Positions 1-6,352 of a stretch of DNA of 20,917 nucleotides are shown piece after piece. Source of the DNA: Verrucomicrobiota bacterium. Its GTDB lineage: Bacteria; Verrucomicrobiota; Verrucomicrobiia; Limisphaerales; UBA1096. The position numbers and the translations under genes are program-made. The notes beneath the pieces were generated by a model, which was not told the origin of the DNA, did no database searches, and saw only the letters and a list, made by a program, of their open reading frames with translations. How positions within the stretch are numbered: position 1 is the first letter of the stretch; each line of letters begins with the position of its first letter. The DNA is taken from the NCBI GenBank assembly GCA_003972865.1, contig QOAX01000069.1:1-20917 (forward strand). Direction: 5' to 3'.

Positions 1-1102
1 CCTTTCCGGCAGGATGATCAATGCTCATGTCACGACACGTCTCCGGTGTTCCACTCCATAATTGGGGCACGCCAAACGAGCTGTCCATGTCCCATGGAAA
101 AAACTGAAACTTGTTCGATTCTGGCTCAAGATAAATATAGTGGTTCTGGTGGCCGGTGAGAAAACTGTCGAGGTTGGTGAGTAACACATTTACAGCCAGA
201 AACCGCAGGAACTGATCCACGTCGAGATAATCCTTCACCTTTTCTTCAAACGCATCATCCTCGGACTTGTGGATCAACCTTGCGAATTCGATGACACGCT
301 GTTTTTGCTCCTCGGTTGCCTCGGTTTTTGGGACAAAGCCGATCTCGTACTTATCCCATTCCTCCCCAAAATACCGGAAAGCGCCAAAGGTGCTCGGCTT
401 CATCAATAGTCCCTTCGCAGAGCCGTAACGGTCCTTGAGGAATCGCTTGTCCACCTGCTCAATCACCGTGTAAAGCCCGTGTGGTCGACGATCGATTTTG
501 CCAGGAATGGTCAGGCTAACCTTCGCGTATCCGACCCGGGAACAGTGAATCCCCGCCTCACGAAATAACTCGTACGACAATGGCTCACGCATCAGGGACC
601 CATTATTGTTGAGGTTGACCTTGGTTAGACCGCGGAACTCCAGCTCATCATCGTATTCGTTGAAATCGATCTTGAACGACAATCGCCTTGTCACATCACC
701 CTCAACATATTTAAGGAATGACCCGTTCCCCTTGTAGCGCAGGCCGATCCCTTTAACCGTTTCGCCGTCGATCGTGACTTCCGCTTTACCGTACTGGTGA
801 TCGACACCCAGATAGCCGGCCAGCCCAGGCCGTGTCGATTTCTGACTACGAAAATGTCCACCGGTCAAGGCGTCCACCATCAAACCTTGAATCGCTAAAT
901 CAAAACCCTCAAAACCCATTTTCGTCCCCTTGGGTGGTTGCAACTTGGCCCATTCCTCCGGTTCGATCCGAATATGGACATCGATGACGTTGTCCAGGCC
1001 AAAGAGCGACTCCGGCCCGGCAGACGGCTTCTCCCCCTGACCAAGCGCCTGGCCAAGCGACATCGCCACGGCTGCGATTGTTGTGAGTAGGAGGTGTTTC
1101 AT
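1..1102 (-). CDS. CotH kinase-like secreted protein, 3' end outside window
   Basis: A continuous frame of 367 codons starts at ATG 1102-1100 and leaves the window at position 1. Residues 1-22 form a signal peptide containing SLGQALGQ, which is encoded by the TTGGCCA-type palindrome. CotH-family signatures follow in order: GLRYKGNGS (about 120-128), LSFKIDFN (141-148), LNNNGSLMREPLSYELFREAG (split here only for reading; about 164-184), GLYTVIEQVDKRFL (209-222), and NHYIYL with FFPWDMDSSFG (320-344). CotH of Bacillus is an atypical protein kinase acting on spore-coat proteins; the substrate in non-spore-formers is unknown. The start codon overlaps the stop of the upstream ankyrin gene (ATGA), implying translational coupling. 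The first 14 codons are nearly identical to the orphan leader at 1611-1673. Family assignment is firm; function is not. Confidence 0.88.
   Translation of the reverse strand, partial: MKHLLLTTIAAVAMSLGQALGQGEKPSAGPESLFGLDNVIDVHIRIEPEEWAKLQPPKGTKMGFEGFDLAIQGLMVDALTGGHFRSQKSTRPGLAGYLGVDHQYGKAEVTIDGETVKGIGLRYKGNGSFLKYVEGDVTRRLSFKIDFNEYDDELEFRGLTKVNLNNNGSLMREPLSYELFREAGIHCSRVGYAKVSLTIPGKIDRRPHGLYTVIEQVDKRFLKDRYGSAKGLLMKPSTFGAFRYFGEEWDKYEIGFVPKTEATEEQKQRVIEFARLIHKSEDDAFEEKVKDYLDVDQFLRFLAVNVLLTNLDSFLTGHQNHYIYLEPESNKFQFFPWDMDSSFGVPQLWSGTPETCRDMSIDHPAGK
1045..1060. repeat. TTGGCCAA-type palindrome, degenerate copy
   Basis: GCGCCTGGCCAAGCGA matches 14 of 16 bases of the consensus GCGCTTGGCCAAGCGC. A half copy, CTGACCAAGCGC, abuts it on the left. 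It lies inside the signal-peptide region of the CotH-like gene and is read there as LGQ. Confidence 0.6.
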
Positions 1103-1197
1103 TTGCCAGCCGCTCTCAGTTCCTTCCGCGTCTTGCCGCCGTGTTTGCGGAGGAGGTCGGCGGTTTCGTCAACGGCCCAATCTAGCGGTGTTTTGCC
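1066..1197. repeat. Junction direct repeat, copy 1
   Basis: This 132-base block aligns without gaps to 1637-1768 (offset 571). It covers the last codons of an ankyrin gene, the ATGA stop/start overlap and the first codons of the next gene. Identical tracts include 1066-1086 (21 bases), the stretch encoding RKHGGKT, and 1181-1197. The middle is diverged. Confidence 0.85.
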
Positions 1198-1605
1198 AAC
1201 ATCATCCTTCGTATTCACATTCGCACCTTTGGCGATTAGTAGTTCGGCGATTTCCTTGGTTTTCGCATAATGCAAAGGAGTCGCCTCATACTTATTTTTC
1301 GCATTCACATCCATGCCAGCAGCGATATGCTTTTTGACGGCTTGGATGTTTCCTCTAGAGGCAGCTTTAGCCAACATAAGCTGCTTGGGTTTGATTATTT
1401 TGTAGCCAACCACACCGCCAATAATCGCGCCGATACATAAACCCATAAGTTCTTCTACTAAACCCCCAAAAAAGTCGCTGGAGTGTCGACCGGTCAAATG
1501 CCGATCGTACGCTTCCAACCCGATAAACGCTCCGCCAAAAGCAAATCCGACAACACAAGCAATCACGATGATGATCTTTAGCAGTATTAGTAGTAGCTTC
1601 TTCAT
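1099..1605 (-). CDS. Membrane-anchored ankyrin-repeat protein, 168 aa
   Basis: ATG 1605-1603 is chosen because MKKLLLILLK begins a normal hydrophobic N-terminus; a GTG at 1626 in the same frame would add seven residues that do not look like a leader. Two hydrophobic, glycine-rich stretches (about residues 3-31 and 48-72) suggest two membrane passes. Ankyrin units follow from about residue 78, with TPLHYA, ELLIAKGANVN, TPLDWA and ADLLRKHGGKT. The protein ends KELRAAGK. Ankyrin repeats mediate protein-protein contacts; no enzyme domain is present. The stop overlaps the CotH-like start (1099-1102), and the start lies five bases after the stop of a 20-residue leader ORF. It may once have been an ankyrin lipoprotein whose leader was separated from it. 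Confidence 0.85.
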   Translation of the reverse strand: MKKLLLILLKIIIVIACVVGFAFGGAFIGLEAYDRHLTGRHSSDFFGGLVEELMGLCIGAIIGGVVGYKIIKPKQLMLAKAASRGNIQAVKKHIAAGMDVNAKNKYEATPLHYAKTKEIAELLIAKGANVNTKDDVGKTPLDWAVDETADLLRKHGGKTRKELRAAGK

Positions 1606-1610
1606 ACCGG

Positions 1611-1673
1611 TCAAACGTTCCCACACCCCACCAGCACCACGGCTGCGATTGTTGTGATTAGTATGTGTTTCAT
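1611..1673 (-). pseudogene. Orphan lipoprotein leader ORF, 20 aa
   Basis: ATG 1673-1671 opens a 20-codon frame that begins MKHILITTIAAV, contains a clean lipobox LVGC (Cys17) and stops with TGA at 1613-1611 just after the Cys. The start overlaps the stop of the ankyrin lipoprotein gene (ATGA at 1670-1673). At DNA level the first 14 codons match the CotH-like leader at 37 of 42 bases. It looks like a signal peptide that has lost its mature protein, either a remnant of a truncated lipoprotein or a coupling ORF for the ankyrin gene five bases downstream. The reading frame is certain; whether the peptide is made is unknown. Confidence 0.55.
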
Positions 1674-1768
1674 TTCCCTTCAGCTTTCAATTCTGCACCC
1701 GTCTTGCCGCCGTGTTTGCGGAGGAGTGCGGCGATTTCGCCTTTGGCCAAATCTAGCGGTGTTTTGCC
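1637..1768. repeat. Junction direct repeat, copy 2
   Basis: Second copy of the ankyrin-tail/leader block at 1066-1197, same orientation and without gaps. Here the leader half belongs to the 20-residue orphan ORF and the tail half to the 238-residue ankyrin lipoprotein. Confidence 0.85.
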
Positions 1769-2386
1769 GTCATCGGATAAAGCATTTATATCCGCTTCTT
1801 TGTTAATAAGTAGTTTTGTAATCTCTTTGCTGCGTACTCTATGTAAAGGAGTCTCGCCACCATTACTCTTTGCATTAACATCAACACCATTGGCAATTAA
1901 TAATTCAGCAACTTCCATGCTGCCTGCTCTATGCAAAGGATTATCTCCATACTTATCATTTGCATTTATATCCATACCATCAGCTAAAAACTCTTTTACT
2001 AATTCAATGTCTCCATAAGCAGCTGCCACATGAATCGTCGAAAACTTGGCTCCGTATTTGCGTAGAATATTGAATATGTCCTTTTTGCTATAAGCTAAAT
2101 CGAGGGGAGTGCGTTGAAGGTCGCCAATTGCATTAACATTGGCACCTTTGTCGATGAGAAGCTGAACAACTACCTTGTTGCTCATAATTATCGCTGCATG
2201 CAATGCACTGTTCCCGTTTCCATCCTTTGCATTTGGATCCCCCCCGTTCAACCATGACAAATGCCATTTCAGAGATCCGACATCACCTGCAACGGAATCA
2301 TCAACTATCACTTTATCAGATGTACATCCCACAAGGCGATTGAATAGAATAACTGCCACTATTGTTCCAATGATGAATTTTTTCAT
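1670..2386 (-). CDS. Ankyrin-repeat lipoprotein, 238 aa
   Basis: The N-terminus MKKFIIGTIVAVILF ends in a lipobox, LVGC, with Cys21 as the likely lipidated residue. At least five ankyrin-type units follow, with recurring pieces such as ALHAAI, QLLIDKGANVN, TPLDLA, IHVAAAYGDIELVKEFL, NPLHRA, ELLIANGVDVN, TPLHRV and TPLDLA, ending LLRKHGGKTGAELKAEGK. It is predicted to be membrane-tethered by lipid on the outside of the inner membrane or at the outer membrane, acting as a binding scaffold. The start overlaps the stop of the 923-residue gene (ATGA, 2383-2386) and the stop overlaps the orphan leader. Codons are AT-rich compared with genes right of 7.8 kb. Partner unknown. Confidence 0.88.
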   Translation of the reverse strand: MKKFIIGTIVAVILFNRLVGCTSDKVIVDDSVAGDVGSLKWHLSWLNGGDPNAKDGNGNSALHAAIIMSNKVVVQLLIDKGANVNAIGDLQRTPLDLAYSKKDIFNILRKYGAKFSTIHVAAAYGDIELVKEFLADGMDINANDKYGDNPLHRAGSMEVAELLIANGVDVNAKSNGGETPLHRVRSKEITKLLINKEADINALSDDGKTPLDLAKGEIAALLRKHGGKTGAELKAEGK

Positions 2387-5154
2387 TTCCCTTCAGCTTT
2401 TAATTCTTCAGCTGACCTTATAATCCATTCATCATACTTGGATTCAAAAACATCACTTTCAAAGCCTCCTAAATTAATCTTTTGAATTGATGCTACTGGA
2501 ATCGCGACCTCGCCATAGATATTTGATTTTCCAAACAAGAATTCATTATCAGATTTTTTCACTACCAAATCTAAAATACAACCATCCACAAGGAATAATC
2601 TTGTTTGCGACTTGAAATCGTAATTTAAAATATCGCTGTCTGCTTGATCTAAACTCTCAACACTAACCACCTTATCTAGCCTCTCTACTGGGACCGTAAA
2701 ATTTTCGGAGGCTAACTCAAACCAAACAGCATTCTTATTAAAGGATAGCAATTTTCCCTGCCCAATATCACTGTTTTTTGACAGCAACAAATGCGTTGGA
2801 GGACTATTACGACTATAGCTCGAAGGCATTAATGCTCGATTTAATTTCAATGAATTAGCTTCACTTTCCTTTTTCTCTTTAATCAATTTAGAGTCGCCTC
2901 CACGCTTTTTTCGATCATTTGTCTTTTTGCTAACTAATGGCTCCGTAGAAAGTATAGGATTAATCAGGAGATCAGAACTTGTCTTAGCATTATTTAATCC
3001 CGCAATTGCCAAAACATTCTTCCCTGCGCTGAGGAGATTGACGTATTCAGATATATTGAATTGCTCCAAATTTCCAGCCTCATGACTACCTGTAGCCATA
3101 CTATACTGATTCAAATTTCCTGGTGGTGCATTGGCTTCAGCGATTCTTGTTCCATTTAAATAAGCGGCAAATCCATCATCGTAATCAATAAGCAAATAAA
3201 GAGCATCTGAGTTGAATTCTTCCTTAAGCTCGAATGTATGACGCAGAAGAATAGCAGTCGTTCCCTTTGGAACCTCAGTTGAAACGCCGCGGTCACCATA
3301 TCCTATTCCCGGTAAACCAACTTTAAATATAATTTGATCATAATCAATATTGGTCCAACCGATTAAACCTTCTTTAACTTCTAGCTCCGTATTAGCCAAA
3401 TATTCCCAATCAACCATTTGGCCGACTAATTCAGTGCCCTTAGAAGTTTTTGATTTAAGTGTTCTAATAGGATTAAACTCGATGGCCTTAACCCATAACG
3501 TATTAATCTTTTTTACTGATTCATCAAACGGCATATGAAATTCAACACCATCCTTACTATAGTATGAAACGCTGCTTGGAATAATTTCACCATGTCTCAA
3601 ATATAACAGATGCGGATACTTCCCTTTATCGAACGAAAGAAATTGACTTAGACCATTGGGGTTCCGTTCGACACTGACTTCACCAACTCCAGTCAATTTC
3701 AGAGGAGAACGGGATCCCTCAGGATTCCAAGCTAGCGCCAACCCATCAGAATTGAATGCAATCCCGCCTCTGAGCATCCCACCAGGATAAGTCATTTTAT
3801 CAAATTTCGATCCAATTTCTAAATCGATCTGAGATCCATCATTGGCATGCGCTTTGGATTCGCCTGAATTAAACTTCAGGTAGGATACCCCTGCTAATAA
3901 ACAATTAACAGGTTGCTGAGAAAATTGCGTCTGTAATTTAACCTCATTTTGATTCAATTGAATCAGTTCTCCACGAATAACAGTATCGTCGTTATAAATT
4001 AATTCTGAAGAATAGGTCGAATCAGAAAATTGCACGTTCGGATTTAATATTCGATCGACTCTGGACAAATCAACATCCTTTCTAGTCATTTCATTGTCTC
4101 GAATAAATGATTTTTGATTGGAGACATAAAATTTGCCATAATACACCTTCCCATCAGTCATAAGAACTCGAGACTTTTTGGCATCAATCATTTCTTGATT
4201 TGCTCTATTTGGCCCCTTGTAAAAAACCATTCTTTTAACGCTAAGATTGTCTCCTCTGTTCCGAATGGAAACATTGGTCTTCGCCTGAACAGGCAAATGA
4301 ACATCTTCTGCTTCAACCAACAAACGTCCATTAGCATTAAGGACCTGCAACTTCCTTGAAACACTGTCGTAGGAAAGCCTGATACGAACAACTTTTTGGC
4401 CACCCTTAATAGTAGTAACTGGCTCAAAGATCTGCCCTTGCACTAAAACTATTTCATTGTCCCATGTCTCTAATTTCAAAGCTCCATCTGATTCGGCGCT
4501 TTGATTGCCATCACCAATTGCAAACAAAAATCTGGGGCTATCAATCGAACTGATTTCAAGATCCAGATTGAACTGATCCGGAATTTCAAGTGACGTGGAC
4601 AAAACTGACTTATTTGTATTTGAAAAAGGATGCCCCCCTTCTCCCTTTATCCATGATACATAATTCTTGCCAACGAGATTATTAATTGTCTCTTTGCTAG
4701 CCAAATCCCATTGGTTAAACTGTGATCCATCAAAAATTAAGTTGGGATTATTCAGACGATTTAAGGAATAAACAGAATCCCTTTTAATTTGTATTCGGCT
4801 CAACCTTTTACTTGAGAATATGAAGGAATTTTCATTCGCATCGATTAGGTTGGCTTTGATCACATCACCCGTAGTCGTGACAATCAGGAAGTCTAGATCT
4901 GAATTCTCTTTTTCAGAGTCAAACTCCAAAGCCTCTAATTCCGAAGTGCTGATAGCTAGGTTGTCTTGAAAAATTTCAGATGAAAAATGCAACACAGGAT
5001 TCTGGCTTTGCAAAATACGACCGGGCAAAACATCCCCATTCTTCCAACGTATCTTAACCTGTCCTTCATCGCCTATTACTCGCAACGAAAACATGAAAAG
5101 CACAAAGAGTATAATCAAAATCAATCTAATGCTTAAATTAAAACGCACCTTCAC
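2383..5154 (-). CDS. Large secreted protein with repeated beta units and two beta-sandwich domains, 923 aa
   Basis: The start is GTG 5154-5152, preceded by a rare good ribosome site (AAAGGTGAGAT). A signal anchor or signal peptide occupies residues 8-29. Seven similar units of about 45 residues of the form 'G.v..G.l.....l.f......i....v..i' lie near 32-78, 89-134, 328-372, 384-428, 515-560, 788-832 and 851-898. Between them lie a jelly-roll domain (about 139-315, opening LIFDGSQFNQW, like DUF1080/LamG-type domains) and a second sandwich (about 580-735) with YDDGFAAYLNGTRIAEANAP, a module I associate with CotH-linked secreted proteins. Residues 745-770 are a charged linker. The C-terminus ELKAEGK matches the ankyrin genes. 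No catalytic motif is seen; surface or carbohydrate binding is inference. Very AT-rich. Confidence 0.82.
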   Translation of the reverse strand: MKVRFNLSIRLILIILFVLFMFSLRVIGDEGQVKIRWKNGDVLPGRILQSQNPVLHFSSEIFQDNLAISTSELEALEFDSEKENSDLDFLIVTTTGDVIKANLIDANENSFIFSSKRLSRIQIKRDSVYSLNRLNNPNLIFDGSQFNQWDLASKETINNLVGKNYVSWIKGEGGHPFSNTNKSVLSTSLEIPDQFNLDLEISSIDSPRFLFAIGDGNQSAESDGALKLETWDNEIVLVQGQIFEPVTTIKGGQKVVRIRLSYDSVSRKLQVLNANGRLLVEAEDVHLPVQAKTNVSIRNRGDNLSVKRMVFYKGPNRANQEMIDAKKSRVLMTDGKVYYGKFYVSNQKSFIRDNEMTRKDVDLSRVDRILNPNVQFSDSTYSSELIYNDDTVIRGELIQLNQNEVKLQTQFSQQPVNCLLAGVSYLKFNSGESKAHANDGSQIDLEIGSKFDKMTYPGGMLRGGIAFNSDGLALAWNPEGSRSPLKLTGVGEVSVERNPNGLSQFLSFDKGKYPHLLYLRHGEIIPSSVSYYSKDGVEFHMPFDESVKKINTLWVKAIEFNPIRTLKSKTSKGTELVGQMVDWEYLANTELEVKEGLIGWTNIDYDQIIFKVGLPGIGYGDRGVSTEVPKGTTAILLRHTFELKEEFNSDALYLLIDYDDGFAAYLNGTRIAEANAPPGNLNQYSMATGSHEAGNLEQFNISEYVNLLSAGKNVLAIAGLNNAKTSSDLLINPILSTEPLVSKKTNDRKKRGGDSKLIKEKKESEANSLKLNRALMPSSYSRNSPPTHLLLSKNSDIGQGKLLSFNKNAVWFELASENFTVPVERLDKVVSVESLDQADSDILNYDFKSQTRLFLVDGCILDLVVKKSDNEFLFGKSNIYGEVAIPVASIQKINLGGFESDVFESKYDEWIIRSAEELKAEGK

Positions 5155-5240
5155 ATCTCACCTTTCATATACCAGTAGCAAAATATGTCTTAATAGCTTT
5201 GTCCCTTTTGACAGGGCAATCCTTGTGAAGCGTGTTAAGG
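5146..5240 (-). promoter_or_regulatory. Spacer before the 923-residue gene, with ribosome binding site
   Basis: The spacer between the stop at 5241 and GTG 5154 is 86 bases long. On the minus strand AAAGGTGAGAT sits directly before the GTG and is the clearest Shine-Dalgarno-like sequence in the left third, supporting this non-ATG start. A weak inverted repeat, TGTCCC and GGGCA-type halves around TTTTGACA, is present near 5200-5220 but has no T-tract, so I do not call it a terminator. Confidence 0.4.
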
Positions 5241-5936
5241 TTAATTGTTTTTTTGGTCAGCCCGCTTTTCCTCTTCTCTAGATCTAATCCCAGATAGAAC
5301 TTTTTCTTTTGATATTTTTCCCTCTTCAATAGCTTTGGCTATCCTTGGATTAGCTTTTAATAATTTATTATATTCTTCGGTATAGTCGCTCCGCTTCATT
5401 GCTATATCATCAATAAATATCTCACCAGAACCTCCCTCGATCGCGCCTGTGACAAAACGAAACATTAATTTTACCCCAGTTGCATCTTTAGGAGCAGTCA
5501 ATTTAGGGACTGAAACCTTTGTCCATTTTTTGCCTCCCTTAAAGTTCGTTAAGCCAATATTTCCAACTTGCCCCGTGTCAGATATCCAATTGATCATGTA
5601 TTGCTGCACATAGCTTACTCCAAAATCGACTTCTTTAATCCAGAAAGTTAGATCGTATTTTGCTCCGCCGATAATTCCGTTTTTAACTACCTGGATTAAG
5701 TGACCTTCACTTGGTACTGCGAAATTTTTTTCATTTTTTAGTTTAGAGCGCAGACTATATTTTCCACTATGAGCTTCTTTGTCAGATCTAACAGGTGGCA
5801 CATTGGACGCCCGTATCCACCCATCTGTATCATTATCATTAAACTCGTCTTCAAAACTACCGTTGATTAAACCGGCATCTGCTAGTGCCAAATGGGTTAG
5901 ATGAAAAAAAACTGCAAGTAAGAGTAAATATTTCAT
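5241..5936 (-). CDS. Secreted jelly-roll (CBM-like) protein, 231 aa
   Basis: ATG 5936-5934 is followed by a clear signal peptide (MKYLLLLAVFFHLTHLALADA). The mature part starts with GLINGSFED, the usual opening of CBM4/9-like galactose-binding jelly-rolls, and continues with HSGKYSLRS, a tryptophan in LTFWIKE, and the closing strand GEIFIDDIAMKRS at about residues 172-184. The last 45 residues are highly charged and probably helical (EEYNKLLKANPRIAKAIEEG). Such domains bind glycans or mediate adhesion; there is no catalytic module. It is upstream of the 923-residue gene on the same strand. No Shine-Dalgarno sequence is visible before the start. Confidence 0.8.
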   Translation of the reverse strand: MKYLLLLAVFFHLTHLALADAGLINGSFEDEFNDNDTDGWIRASNVPPVRSDKEAHSGKYSLRSKLKNEKNFAVPSEGHLIQVVKNGIIGGAKYDLTFWIKEVDFGVSYVQQYMINWISDTGQVGNIGLTNFKGGKKWTKVSVPKLTAPKDATGVKLMFRFVTGAIEGGSGEIFIDDIAMKRSDYTEEYNKLLKANPRIAKAIEEGKISKEKVLSGIRSREEEKRADQKNN

Positions 5937-6067
5937 GGGCGGTATATTTGAATTTTTGATCAGTAAGGAAAATTACTTACGAATTATTTGCGTAAATGCA
6001 TTAACAAAAACCGACAGTTTTTTTAGATATTCAGTCATAGCGTCAAACGGATTTTGCAACAAAAACA
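5937..6067 (-). other. AT-rich spacer, 131 bases
   Basis: Very AT-rich gap between the 35-residue peptide gene and the jelly-roll gene. I see no tRNA, no strong hairpin with a T-tract and no clear -35/-10 pair, although its composition would suit a promoter for the genes to its left. Confidence 0.3.
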
Positions 6068-6175
6068 TCAGTAATCAAATAACAATTCCAAAACACCGAA
6101 TTCCCAAGCGACTAAAGTCATAATGCTAAAAATAATAAAAATCACCAACAAATATATCTTATAGCCTTTTGACAT
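6068..6175 (-). CDS. Small single-pass membrane peptide, 35 aa
   Basis: ATG 6175-6173 opens MSKGYKIYLLVIF, a short basic start followed by one hydrophobic segment of about 20 residues (6-26), ending ELLFDY. The same frame stays open upstream to 6298, but that extension overlaps the 53-residue ORF in another frame and reads as low-complexity polar sequence, so the short form is preferred. The start is 14 bases after the stop of the 53-residue ORF. There is no recognisable family; a membrane microprotein is possible, and a chance ORF cannot be excluded. Confidence 0.4.
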   Translation of the reverse strand: MSKGYKIYLLVIFIIFSIMTLVAWEFGVLELLFDY

Positions 6176-6189
6176 ATCTGCTTTCGATT

Positions 6190-6351
6190 CTATTTCCCTT
6201 CCGCTTTCAATTCTTTTGAAAGCTGAAGAGCTTCTTTTTTCAGCTCCGGGCATCGGGATACGATTCTGCGGATAATCGCTTTGGTAAGTGGCTCCCAAGG
6301 GTCTTTGCGCTTCTTCTGTGGGCGCCCTCCAGTGCCGGTTCGGTTTTTCAT
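6190..6351 (-). CDS. 53-residue basic protein coupled to the integrase
   Basis: ATG 6351-6349 begins one base after the integrase stop and the frame closes with TAG at 6192-6190. The product has a very basic, glycine-rich start (MKNRTGTGGRPQKKRKD) and a likely helix (PLTKAIIRRIVSRCPELKKEALQLSKELKAEGK, residues 21-53). Near-zero spacing argues for co-translation with the recombinase. A basic helical protein here could be an excisionase-like or DNA-binding partner, but no family is recognised. Its last seven codons match the tails of the ankyrin and 923-residue genes almost base for base. Confidence 0.55.
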   Translation of the reverse strand: MKNRTGTGGRPQKKRKDPWEPLTKAIIRRIVSRCPELKKEALQLSKELKAEGK

Positions 6352-6352
6352 T

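Noticed and set aside
6176..6298. N-terminal extension of the 35-residue membrane peptide to 76 residues
   Set aside because: The extension is another frame of the 53-residue ORF and has no membrane or domain character.
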